From contig NZ_PGCK01000004.1 of the NCBI RefSeq assembly GCF_021023085.1, positions 124,001 to 188,000 of the forward strand: 64,000 nucleotides of DNA, given 5' to 3'. The notes below the pieces were generated by a model, which was given only the letters and a program-made list of their open reading frames with translations, searched no databases and was not told the DNA's origin. How positions within the stretch are numbered: the first letter of the stretch is position 1; every line of letters starts with the position of its first letter. This document shows positions 8,299-16,377 of this stretch, one piece after another. Origin of the DNA: Methanooceanicella nereidis. GTDB lineage: Archaea; Halobacteriota; Methanocellia; Methanocellales; Methanocellaceae. The position numbers and the translations under genes were made by a program.

Positions 8299-9660
8299 TC
8301 ATTCTTGATTTTCTTTCCCTTTTAGCTCCTTAACTCTCTCCAATATCCTCTCGAGTATCTCATGGTCTGACAGTATGCCTTCCGGAGCAACCACGACCTT
8401 CCTGCAGCGTATCGGGACGTTGTCCATACGATATGCGGTGCCTTCTTCCTCGACACCTACTATTGTGGATGGCATAACGATCTTAGATACACCGGTTGTC
8501 GGCGTGTAATGAGGGTCGATACAGATAGTCGGGATCTGCGCGTAGTACTTCATGGAAGATACCGGGAAGTGAGCACCGGGATCCGAGGCAATGACTAATG
8601 CGGCATCGCATTCATGCCTTTCAAGAATATCGTTGGCGGCAGTCTCACCAGGATTATACCTTGGATATCCTCTGGAGAAGTCCATCGCGAACGGGAACCC
8701 GGACTGCCAGCTCATAACCTGGCCGGAGCCTGACACGTTGTAGTGGCCTCTCATGGGGATCAGGTTGAACTTGGTGTACTTGTTCATATCCGCGACAAAG
8801 CTGATAGCAATGTCTATGTTCCTGTGCTTACCAGTCGTCTGAGTAACACCCATACCGAAGAAAAGCAAACCGAACTTTTTAGATTTGCAGAGGTTTCCGA
8901 GCTCTTTTATTTTTTCTTTAGGTATTCCGGCCACAACATCGGGTATGTCCTCGCCTCTTATCACTGTCCTGAGCGCATCCAGTAATTCATAGTCTTTGCC
9001 CTGCTCGACCTGTACAAAGTACTCCGCCTGTTTTGCGGTGTCGGTAGGCCTTGGATCGACTACTACCACGGTCCTGTCCTTGAAGCCTCTCTCTGTGAAA
9101 AATCCTCTCGGATAAGTAGAGTACCTGCTCATGTGCCTCGGGTGAGCGTGGACCGGGTTGCAGCCCCAGTAAATAATGAGGTCAGCCCTGTTCTTGACCT
9201 CACCGAGAGTGCAGCACGGCGCTCCCACAGTCTGGATAGCGATGACTGAGGGCCCGTGACATACCGAAGCGGTGTTATCCGTCACTCCGCCGCAAAGCTC
9301 GGCAAGCTCGTTACCCACTTCCTGGGCCTCACACGAGGTGGAAGACCAGCCATAGAACAACGGCCTCTTCGCATTCGCAAGGATCTGCGCAGCCTTCTCG
9401 ATAGCGTAATCGTAGCTCACAGGGGTGAACTCTGCAGAGTTGTCTCCTCTTTCAAGAGGTGTCATTATCCTGTGGCCGTCCTGGGCAGACTTGAATTTCT
9501 CATTCCCTATGGCACATGCGTTAAGGGTATCTATTATTCTGTTACCGTCCTTGATTATTTTAATATCGTCGCAAAGAGTGCCGCAGAAGGGGCAAACGAC
9601 ATCCGTTACTACCTGTAGTTTCTTTGATTCTGCCTTTGTTTCAGTCTCAGTCTTCATCAT
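8299..9660 (-). CDS. fwdB: Formylmethanofuran dehydrogenase subunit B
   Basis: Catalytic subunit of the Mo/W enzyme that reduces CO2 to formylmethanofuran, the first step of methanogenesis (or its reverse). It belongs to the molybdopterin oxidoreductase family. The N-terminal cluster motif CPFCGTLCDD with CNACAIG-like spacing is near residue 20. The conserved active-site segment SVCHGPS, near 133, carries cysteine rather than selenocysteine. WGCNPVHAHPRH follows. Length (453 aa) is normal. The frame extends to a TTG at 9669 overlapping the fwdD stop, but ATG 9660 is preferred because GTGAG lies nine bases upstream. It is cotranscribed with fwdD. The other Fwd subunits are not in the window. 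Confidence 0.95.
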   Translation of the reverse strand: MMKTETETKAESKKLQVVTDVVCPFCGTLCDDIKIIKDGNRIIDTLNACAIGNEKFKSAQDGHRIMTPLERGDNSAEFTPVSYDYAIEKAAQILANAKRPLFYGWSSTSCEAQEVGNELAELCGGVTDNTASVCHGPSVIAIQTVGAPCCTLGEVKNRADLIIYWGCNPVHAHPRHMSRYSTYPRGFFTERGFKDRTVVVVDPRPTDTAKQAEYFVQVEQGKDYELLDALRTVIRGEDIPDVVAGIPKEKIKELGNLCKSKKFGLLFFGMGVTQTTGKHRNIDIAISFVADMNKYTKFNLIPMRGHYNVSGSGQVMSWQSGFPFAMDFSRGYPRYNPGETAANDILERHECDAALVIASDPGAHFPVSSMKYYAQIPTICIDPHYTPTTGVSKIVMPSTIVGVEEEGTAYRMDNVPIRCRKVVVAPEGILSDHEILERILERVKELKGKENQE

Positions 9661-9665
9661 AAGTA

Positions 9666-10073
9666 TCAACTCACAGCTTTCAGCGTGGTCTTTTGCAGCA
9701 ATTCTACTCCATTCATCACCTTTTCACCGGGCGCAGGCTCAATTGAGACTTTTACCCCCTTATAGTGGGGCATACCCGTCGAATATGTCTTTGGATTTAT
9801 TACCTGATTCGCCCAGGGGCCCATGGGAATAAAGACCAGGCCGGGATGCGGTCCCTGAGTCGTTTTAACGGCTTTAACGATGACTTCTCCGTGATCCGAC
9901 CTTACTTTCACTGTCTGTCCCGGGAATACCCTTATTTTCTTCATATCGCTGACATCCATCTCAACGATCCCGCATGCCTTTGCGTACGCCTCTTCATGTT
10001 TATGACCTTCAATGGCGACTCCCTGCCAGATAGTTCTGCCCGTGATAAGATTTGCTTCTATAGAGTTGGCCAT
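9666..10073 (-). CDS. fwdD: Formylmethanofuran dehydrogenase subunit D
   Basis: Small subunit of the formylmethanofuran dehydrogenase, equivalent to the C-terminal molybdopterin-dinucleotide-binding barrel of larger Mo/W enzymes. The 135 residues show ANLITGRTIWQGVA at the start, RVFPGQTVKVRSDHGEVIVK (the pterin-binding barrel strand) and FIPMGPWANQVINP with GMPHYKG at the end. A strong GGAGGG ribosome binding site precedes ATG 10073. Its stop codon is about six bases before the fwdB start, so the pair is translationally linked. Confidence 0.95.
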   Translation of the reverse strand: MANSIEANLITGRTIWQGVAIEGHKHEEAYAKACGIVEMDVSDMKKIRVFPGQTVKVRSDHGEVIVKAVKTTQGPHPGLVFIPMGPWANQVINPKTYSTGMPHYKGVKVSIEPAPGEKVMNGVELLQKTTLKAVS

Positions 10074-10496
10074 TCATAACCCTCCGATGTTTAATATTTA
10101 TATTATACTATATTTATATTATTTAAGAAATAATCATTTCTATCCCGATGGAAGGCATAAAAATTTAAAAGTAATCCCTATCGATGCAATATATTTGGAA
10201 ATAAAGCCACTATTCGCCTTCTAAGACAATATCCATCTATCAGGATTTGAATGAAGTCATGTTTAGCGCGTTTGTTTTCGCTTCGTTACTATAGTCTGAT
10301 ACTTATGCTGGTCATAAAAGGGAATAAGCCATAGCATAAGTACCGGCACTCATAGATTTTTTATTGAAAAATATTATAAAATCGCTTAATGGATATAGCC
10401 TGACACTCAGGAATAAATATAAATATTATGAGTAGTATTTATGGAATGCTCGTCATACGGACATTAGTGAATCCGTACCGGCCGGCATTTACAGTG
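10074..10496. other. Intergenic region upstream of fwdD with an inverted repeat
   Basis: AT-rich spacer of 423 bases without a gene. The fwdDB promoter should lie in the TATATTTATATTATTT-rich part just above 10090. A ten-base inverted repeat, TACTTATGCT (10300-10309) and AGCATAAGTA (10333-10342), is extended by GG/CC. It could be an operator or an RNA hairpin. The TATAAATATT sequence near 10425-10440 is suitably placed to drive the following tRNA. Confidence 0.4.
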
Positions 10497-10570
10497 GGGC
10501 CCGTGGCTCAGTCAGGCAGAGCGGCGGACTCTTAATCCGCATGTCATGGGTTCAAATCCCATCGGGCCCG
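10497..10570 (+). tRNA. tRNA-Lys(CTT), copy 2
   Basis: Same cloverleaf as the copy at 7650, with one difference (ATGTCAT for ATGCCAT in the variable/T-stem region). Acceptor GGGCCCG/CGGGCCC, anticodon CTT, discriminator G at 10570. Unlike copy 1, the CCA end is not encoded (CTT follows). Confidence 0.96.
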
Positions 10571-10701
10571 CTTCTTATTGAATCTTGTTTTATTGAGACC
10601 TGTTGATCAGGCTATTTTTAACCAGATACTGGTAATTCCGGGTAACTTTTGCAATTCTAAAATTATATGAATCCTTAGATAATAGCTTGTATAATTATAA
10701 T

Positions 10702-10902
10702 AAGGAGCGATAGCCCTGGACATCATATCCGCAGTTAAGCGGCATCCGGCCACATCTTTCTATTTACTTGCGTTTATCATATCCTGGTCAGGCTACCTGA
10801 TGAGGTGGGATGACTGACACGGGCAGTTTCATTACGGCGCAGTCCGCGGTCTTATATCTCGTCGCGGCGGCGATATTAATATTGGGCTATAGACGGTTTT
10901 AG
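10702..10902 (+). pseudogene. Remnant of a CPBP (CAAX-type) intramembrane protease gene
   Basis: An intact AAGGAG ribosome binding site (10702-10707) is followed not by a start codon but by a frame reading LDIISAVKRHPATSFYLLAF and IISWSGYL, ending at TGA 10815. This is typical of the N-terminus of CPBP proteases (HPxxSFxxLAFxISW). From 10819, in another frame, TGSFITAQSAVLYLVAAAIL and GYRRF* matches the last membrane helix of the same family. The catalytic middle (EExxxR and other motifs) is missing, so about 200 codons have been deleted. The family assignment rests on recall of family consensus. Confidence 0.5.
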
Positions 10903-11039
10903 CGCCGCGAAGAAGGATCGAGCGATATCCGTGAACCTGTAAATCGGGCATGGTCCGGGAAAGACGAAATGAAATTATAAAGCGAGTACACTAAAAAGAA
11001 AAAAGTCCAATTTTTATTTTTCCTGAAAATCCTTTGCGT

Positions 11040-11135
11040 TTAGTGATATGCTAACGATTCCGTGTATACATACCACAGTACTACCGATATGGCTATGCCT
11101 ATCAGTAATATGGCACCAATTTGCGATTCTATCAA
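11040..11135 (-). CDS. Candidate 31-aa single-span membrane protein
   Basis: Very short frame from TTG 11135. The product has a polar start (IESQ), one membrane helix (IGAILLIGIAISVVLWYVY) and a short polar end (TESLAYH). Support is circumstantial but consistent. A good TATA box (TTTTTATATATAAAA on the minus strand, about 11158-11172) is at the right distance for a short leader, AAGGGG lies about ten bases before the TTG, and the helix is clean. No family is recognised. Confidence 0.42.
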   Translation of the reverse strand: MIESQIGAILLIGIAISVVLWYVYTESLAYH

Positions 11136-11367
11136 ACTATATCCAATCCCCTTTTGTTTTTATATATAAAAATAACAGTTTTGAGCTTATAAAGTTATCG
11201 GTTATTAAGCAATATTTTACTTTCCTAATTTAAAGTATGGAAACAATATATACTAAAAGATTGAAATTAACCATAATATCCTCAATGACTTCCCATTTAT
11301 ATTAACAAACATATATGTCCAATTACGCCGTAAATATCAGTGCAGATCATTCATACGGGTGATATTG

Positions 11368-11757
11368 TTGAACATACTACTTGCGACGGACGGCAAACCC
11401 CATTCGGAAAAGGCGATGAACTATGCCATTGAGTATGCAATGCTCCATAAAGCGATGCTATTCATTGTTTTTGTAGTCAGCCCCAAGACCGGAGAGGATA
11501 AAGAGACGATAATCACTTACGGCAAGGGTGTGCTTGAAGAGGTTAAAATGAAGGCCATGGAACATGGCGTGAGCGTGACCACTCTTCTTGAAGCCGGAAG
11601 CCCTTACGAATCCATATTGAAAGCGGCGGACCGCATCAGCGCCGAGGCTATCATCGTCGGCACGTCAGGGAAGACCGTAATAGACCGGGTACTAATAGGC
11701 AGCGTGTCCGAGTATGTGGTGCGTAACGCCTGTTGTACGGTCGTCGTCGTCAGATAA
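11368..11757 (+). CDS. Universal stress protein (UspA family)
   Basis: Single UspA domain, 129 residues, with an alpha/beta HUP fold that usually binds ATP and forms dimers. The start NILLATDGKPHSEKAMNYA carries the conserved Asp. The C-terminal ATP-binding loop appears as GTSGKTVIDRVLIGSVSEYV, close to the canonical G2xG9xG(S/T) motif. It ends NACCTVVVVR. TTG 11368 is chosen over GTG 11359 because GGTGA (11358-11362) is then correctly spaced. Stands alone; role in stress is by family only. Confidence 0.88.
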   Translation: MNILLATDGKPHSEKAMNYAIEYAMLHKAMLFIVFVVSPKTGEDKETIITYGKGVLEEVKMKAMEHGVSVTTLLEAGSPYESILKAADRISAEAIIVGTSGKTVIDRVLIGSVSEYVVRNACCTVVVVR

Positions 11758-11871
11758 GCGCTTATATAAAATATCGCTACCTTTTTATATTTGATAGTGC
11801 CCTTTATTCAGATTGCAGGTCTTATAATTTGATTTGTCCATTTTCAGGCGTTACTCGGATAGGTGATGCTG

Positions 11872-12573
11872 ATGTTCGTTCCGGATGAGCTGAGGCTGTT
11901 TTTCGGCTCGAACCCGATGCTTTACGGTAATATCGGTGCGGATGACCTGGAACAGCTTATAAGGATACAGAGGCTGTTCCCGGATAAGGTGAGGCTGCTC
12001 AGGGATATTGATGCCGTGGAGCTTATCGGTTTTAACTGTATGTGCTGCGGAGAATGCTGTTCCCGTGTGAAGTATATACCCGTATGTCTAAGCGATATTA
12101 AAAAATGGCTGGCAGGAAATAGATTTGATATTCTTGGCCAGGTCGTTATCGATAGAAGGGTCACCCCCTTAATTGCCACATGCGGAAAAGATGCGATAGA
12201 AGAGGCAAAATGGGAGGCGAGGAAGGTTCTTGACACTGCAGGTATATTCCCCGGTCAAGAAAATGTGCATTATGGCCATATCTTAGAGCTATCGTATATG
12301 ACGATGCTGCTGGAAAACGTGGCATACGTTAAAAGAAAAGACGGCCATTGCGTGTTTTTGTCAGACGATGATGATGTGATCAAGGTATGTGCCATACACG
12401 GAGTAAAGCCTCGCGTTTGTGAAAAGTTCCCTTATTACACAGGTAAGTATACAGATAAAAAGCTGATAAGGGACGATATCTTTTGCCCGTCGTTAAGGGA
12501 GGCCGGAGCAAGATCATGTTCAAAAGAAGCGATGCGATTTGAAGAGCCGGATTCCGTTTTCCTTTATATATAA
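11872..12573 (+). CDS. YkgJ-family cysteine-cluster protein
   Basis: Zinc/iron-chelating YkgJ (UPF0153) family member of 233 residues. The defining cluster CMCCGECCSRV occurs near residue 60, followed by a PVCLSDI-type segment. The downstream partner motif CAIHGVKPRVCEKFPYY is near 180 and a last cysteine is in IFCPS. These cysteines probably bind a metal or Fe-S cluster; the biochemical role is unknown. ATG 11872 is preferred over GTG 11863 because AGGTGA (11861-11866) is then five bases upstream. Confidence 0.78.
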   Translation: MFVPDELRLFFGSNPMLYGNIGADDLEQLIRIQRLFPDKVRLLRDIDAVELIGFNCMCCGECCSRVKYIPVCLSDIKKWLAGNRFDILGQVVIDRRVTPLIATCGKDAIEEAKWEARKVLDTAGIFPGQENVHYGHILELSYMTMLLENVAYVKRKDGHCVFLSDDDDVIKVCAIHGVKPRVCEKFPYYTGKYTDKKLIRDDIFCPSLREAGARSCSKEAMRFEEPDSVFLYI

Positions 12574-12613
12574 TTTTTTATGAGGTGCTGAAATGATCAC
12601 TATGATACTGGTT

Positions 12614-12637
12614 ACCCGCAAACCCGGGTGATTTTTT
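12614..12637 (+). terminator. Terminator of the YkgJ-like gene
   Basis: Stem ACCCG/CGGGT (12614-12618 with 12625-12629) followed by six T residues at 12632-12637, between two convergent genes. Confidence 0.55.
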
Positions 12638-12649
12638 ACAGGATCGCCC

Positions 12650-12961
12650 CTAATCGAGGCAAACGCCTACGCTGGCCCGCTCCTCCGGGATCTTTACTCC
12701 CCTGAGCTTTGCGCCGCAATATTCACAGTATTCTTCGTAGAACACTGTCCTGCCGCATTTCGGGCAGTCCATTTCCATGGAAGTGCCGCAGTGTGCGCAT
12801 ATCCTGCAGTCCTCGTCGACGATGTTCTTGCATATCGGGCATCTTATCGGGCCCAGCGGGTTCACCCTTTTGCATACCGGGCAAAACGCGGAATCCGCCG
12901 GTATCATTTTGTCACAATACCTGCAGGGTTCTCTGCTCAATAGCTCATCATTCCCGTTCAT
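12650..12961 (-). CDS. Multi-zinc-ribbon protein A (103 aa)
   Basis: A 103-residue protein made almost entirely of zinc-ribbon knuckles: CRYCDKMIPADSAFCPVC, CPICKNIVDEDCRICAHC, CPKCGRTVFYEEYCEYCG. That is six CxxC pairs, enough for three zinc sites. It is a clear paralogue of the 109-aa protein at 13848-14177: both have the order CxYCDK, PADS/PDAR, GPIRCP, CxxCG. Separated by 176 bases from the preceding zinc-ribbon gene. Function unknown; such proteins usually act through protein or nucleic acid contacts. Confidence 0.75.
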   Translation of the reverse strand: MNGNDELLSREPCRYCDKMIPADSAFCPVCKRVNPLGPIRCPICKNIVDEDCRICAHCGTSMEMDCPKCGRTVFYEEYCEYCGAKLRGVKIPEERASVGVCLD

Positions 12962-13137
12962 CTTTACACCTCTTCGCTCAGGAAGCGCCTTAGTGCCTCT
13001 TTGAAAGAGGGCGCTACCTGCTTCTTTTTTACTGTAAATAGTATTGTAGGACAGAGAATTATTTAATAATATTTAAGAAAAGTTCATAAAAATTCATAAC
13101 AAAAAAGAAAGATAAAAAAATTGGTTTTATATTAAGC

Positions 13138-13818
13138 TTATAGTTTGGTGCCGCATTCGCCGCAGAACCTTGATGCCGGGTTGTTCTTGGCACCGCACTT
13201 CGGGCATTTGTTCAGTCCCAGAGCTGCTCCGCAGTTGTTGCAGAACTTGCCTTCTCCTGCCGGCTTTCCACACTCGGGGCACAGCGTCTGCCTTCTTTCT
13301 ATGTCGCCCTTGAATACGTTTGACTCTCTGGCCTTCTCCTTGATCTCCTCGGTCATCCTCTCTGCCCTGGCGGCTGTGACTTCCACATTCTCGCGCGGTG
13401 CGCATTCGACACAAAGGCCATCCTGCTCATTCCAGTCAGACTCGCAAACGTATTTCTTGCACTTCGGGCAGCGGTAGAAATGGCCTTTTGCCTCGTTCTG
13501 GGCTATTTCGAAGGCCTGTTCCCATTCCCTGCGCCATTCGGGAGACATTCCCTCGTGACGCTCGTTAAGGATGTCGGTACCTCTCTCCAGTGCTCCGCCG
13601 ACGCGGTACATACCCGCGAGGTCAGCACCCACTGCTACGGCTTTTCCGAACATATTGAAAAGCCCGGATTTCTTATATGTCTTTGACTCTATGAACCTGG
13701 TCTTATAGCCGTCCTGGCAGATGTCGCAGTAGAACGTGAACTGGAATCCTGCTTCTGTGCTGTTATCCTCAAAATTTCTCGTAAACGGCTGTAACCTGGA
13801 TGATTCCTGAATTGCCAT
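13138..13818 (-). CDS. Zinc-ribbon protein B with conserved N-terminal domain (226 aa)
   Basis: 226 residues in three parts. Residues 1-110 hold a domain opening with a CDICQDGYKTRF knuckle, then KSGLFNMFGKAVAVGADLAG, a small amphipathic or weakly hydrophobic helix. A second knuckle follows, CPKCKKYVCESDW with CVECA. A helical linker rich in Arg/Glu (about 150-175) leads to a C-terminal double zinc ribbon: CPECGKPAGEGKFCNNCG and CPKCGAKNNPASRFCGECG. Sits 29 bases downstream of the 109-aa zinc-ribbon gene, so very likely in one operon. Function unknown. Confidence 0.75.
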   Translation of the reverse strand: MAIQESSRLQPFTRNFEDNSTEAGFQFTFYCDICQDGYKTRFIESKTYKKSGLFNMFGKAVAVGADLAGMYRVGGALERGTDILNERHEGMSPEWRREWEQAFEIAQNEAKGHFYRCPKCKKYVCESDWNEQDGLCVECAPRENVEVTAARAERMTEEIKEKARESNVFKGDIERRQTLCPECGKPAGEGKFCNNCGAALGLNKCPKCGAKNNPASRFCGECGTKL

Positions 13819-13847
13819 AATGTATCACCTTAGTTTTATTAATATGA

Positions 13848-14177
13848 TCATCTTAGCGGCTTTCCGCATTTGACGCATTTCGCTCCGAAAGGAGGCTGCT
13901 CTATCTTACACTTTGGATTCGGGCAGACCTCGATGAACGGGGCACCGCAACTCTCACATTTTATTTCGAGGAAGGTTTCCTTCCCGCATTTCTGGCATGT
14001 GATCCACAGCGGAAGACCGCAGTGGCTGCACAGTTTCCACCCCTTCTCAATAGGATTCCTGCATACAGGACACCTTATCGGCCCTGCCGGATCCGCCTTT
14101 CCACAAAACGGGCATATTCTGGCGTCAGGCGGTACTAGCTTATCACAATATACGCATGGATGTTTATATCCGGCCAT
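13848..14177 (-). CDS. Multi-zinc-ribbon protein C (109 aa)
   Basis: Paralogue of the 103-aa protein at 12650. Knuckles CVYCDKLVPPDARICPFCG, CPVCRNPIEKGWKLCSHCG, CQKCGKETFLEIKCESCG and CPNPKCKIEQPPFGAKCVKC give four probable zinc sites, one more than its paralogue. No other domain. Starts 52 bases after the stop of the 469-aa gene and precedes the 226-aa gene by 29 bases. Function unknown. Confidence 0.75.
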   Translation of the reverse strand: MAGYKHPCVYCDKLVPPDARICPFCGKADPAGPIRCPVCRNPIEKGWKLCSHCGLPLWITCQKCGKETFLEIKCESCGAPFIEVCPNPKCKIEQPPFGAKCVKCGKPLR

Positions 14178-14229
14178 TTCTTATCTACCTCGATCTTATC
14201 ATGAAATCATGAACGCTAACGATGCATCC

Positions 14230-15639
14230 CTATCCGTTTTTCCATACCTTCGAATCGTCCGTGGTGCTCACGTTAAAGCTTAATAGCGCGGAGATGCCTT
14301 TTTTCCATTGCTCCGGCGACGTATGCACCACTCTCCCCACATACGCTTTCCTTAAAGTGCGTAGCTGAGGAAGCCTCTGGATAGAATAAAGATATTTTAC
14401 GTATTTAGGTTCGTAAAGCTTTTCCTCGGGGAGGTAAACTGGCTCTCTCCGGAAATTGATGGCGGCCATGGAATCGTTAATGGTCCTGATCATGCTGTCC
14501 GCTGCCCGGTCCAGTTCCTCGAGGTCCTTTATTTCACTGTATATTTTCCTTTCCATGATCCTGAAAACATAGGTGGCCTTACCGTCACTCTTACCTTCAT
14601 CCCCTTCCAGGGTATTTTCGGCCTCATCGGCCCCGGAGCCTGCCTCTATTTCCCCTTCGTCTTCGCCCTCTTTATCCTCAAGCAGAGCAGAGCCCATTAT
14701 CACGGCGTTACCTGGCTTTTTTGCATCGGTGTCGTACACGGGAATGAGATACCAGATATACTCGCCGGTAACTTCGCCGAACAGTCCGCGCTTTATCCCG
14801 ATAGAGATGTGGTCCTGCCTTGCCATGGACCTGAGAGTATCATATTCATCCTTTAATCCGGCCGAAGATATCTTTTTTTCCAGCGACTTCCATATCAGAG
14901 GAGATATGCTGTCCAGGTCACATTTCCGGGCAGACCTCCCGTCCTTCAGTAACCTCGAGGCCTTCCTTATCCCGGAAGAGTCGAGGCCCGGTACAAGTTC
15001 TTTTAGCCACGCCTGTGTCCTTTGAGATAGCTCGGCCATGGCTTTGGAAAGAGACGACTTAAAAGGATCGAACTGGTGGCCCATCGCTGACAGCCGCACC
15101 TTATTCCCGTCCTCTGTGCCTATGACTATCGCGTAGCTCTCTTCCTTCGTCTCGCTGATGTGGCTATAAGGCATTCTGAATGGCTCGCCGATCTCTGGCA
15201 ATATGACGAGTGCCGTTTCGAAAAACCTCGGCTCGCATATCCCTGAGCTTATCTCATTGCCCGCCCCGTCTACAAGGACGTGCTCTGCCTCAAAACCCTT
15301 TTCCCTTACCTTTTCATGCATGAGCATGTCCTTTAGCAGGACCTCGTTCCTCAGCCTGCATAAAGCCTTAGTGAAATCCTCGTATGCGTAACCGAGATCG
15401 TAAAGGGATAATAGCTCATCGGCCCCAAGGCTCAATGACAGCCGGTAATCTTTCGCAGATAGCCGGGTGATCTCCCTTGGCGAGAAAAGTATGGGTTCCC
15501 CGAGATGAGGAAGGATCGTGACTGTATCTTCTTCCAGCGCAGCGGTAGCCTCGCCGTTTGCCATCGTATTGCCCTTCCCGTCTGATAGCTCATAGCTGAT
15601 AGGGCATTCCATTATCCTTTTCTTAGTTTCGGGCTCCAC
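14230..15639 (-). CDS. Protein with duplicated N-terminal domain, first gene of the zinc-ribbon cluster (469 aa)
   Basis: No family recognised. The N-terminal 210 residues contain an internal duplication. Copy 1 reads EDTVTILPHLGEPILFSPRE ... YRLSLSLG. Copy 2 reads ETALVILPEIGEPFRMPYSH ... YAIVIGTEDG. Each is a short beta-rich unit ending in a helix (FTKALCRLRNEVLLKDM; FKSSLSKAMAEL), a pattern like PH-like folds; that fold is inference. A middle part has SIGIKRGLFGEVTGEYIWYLIPV. An acidic low-complexity insert (about 310-345) precedes a helical C-terminus. No signal peptide or membrane helix. First gene of a four-gene minus-strand cluster with the three zinc-ribbon proteins. Confidence 0.7.
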   Translation of the reverse strand: MEPETKKRIMECPISYELSDGKGNTMANGEATAALEEDTVTILPHLGEPILFSPREITRLSAKDYRLSLSLGADELLSLYDLGYAYEDFTKALCRLRNEVLLKDMLMHEKVREKGFEAEHVLVDGAGNEISSGICEPRFFETALVILPEIGEPFRMPYSHISETKEESYAIVIGTEDGNKVRLSAMGHQFDPFKSSLSKAMAELSQRTQAWLKELVPGLDSSGIRKASRLLKDGRSARKCDLDSISPLIWKSLEKKISSAGLKDEYDTLRSMARQDHISIGIKRGLFGEVTGEYIWYLIPVYDTDAKKPGNAVIMGSALLEDKEGEDEGEIEAGSGADEAENTLEGDEGKSDGKATYVFRIMERKIYSEIKDLEELDRAADSMIRTINDSMAAINFRREPVYLPEEKLYEPKYVKYLYSIQRLPQLRTLRKAYVGRVVHTSPEQWKKGISALLSFNVSTTDDSKVWKNG

Positions 15640-16377
15640 AAACGGTTATTAAGCAACATAGTATTTAATTTTAATTATTTGAACGAATCATAAAAATAGG
15701 ATGGTCATTTCGCCTATGTTAGGCATTGTCCATAATTTTCTGAACGATTATCGGACAATAATATTGGCATTTTATCATCCTGGACCGGATTGATCTAGCG
15801 TACGTGATAGATGTAATACTCCGGCCTTAAAAGCCCGTGATCAGCGTAGGATAATGGCAAAATTAAAACCCCAATGATACTATACGATCAGTATAATTTA
15901 TCGCAGCACATATAAGATGATTACATATATTTTTAATAAATAACCAACAATATTAAAAAATTACACAATATTGTAATAAATATGGTTTTTTATCAAAATA
16001 TTGAATATAAAGTGTGTATGGAATATTGCGATTTTTTATTTTAATGATAATTTTTAGTTTTTTTAGCGAAGAGCTTGCTCGATATTGCTAAAATGAGGAT
16101 TTTTTGCCAGGTTGTAAAAACTATGTAAGTTTTGCACTGCATCTCTGAAAGTATCCATATTTTATTATGATATGATAAATTACAATACGAATAATTAAAA
16201 ATAAATTAATAAAAATAGTTTATAATAGTTTATTTCATATTATAATAATAAAAATTTATTAAATAATATACTTTATTTCATAAAAATATAATATTCTCAT
16301 TTAACAAAAATTTATGTTATGATCGTGAAATTTAATAAGATAGCTTCTGTTAGCCGTCACGAATGGAAGGCCGATTT
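15640..16377. other. Long AT-rich intergenic region
   Basis: About 740 bases, very AT-rich between 15890 and 16330, with no reading frame of gene-like composition on either strand. Part near 15640-15720 should carry the promoter of the minus-strand 469-aa gene. No clear repeat or stable hairpin seen. Confidence 0.5.

Noticed and set aside
9657-9669. Selenocysteine in FwdB
   Set aside because: The active-site codon encodes cysteine (SVCHGPS), and no in-frame TGA occurs in the gene.
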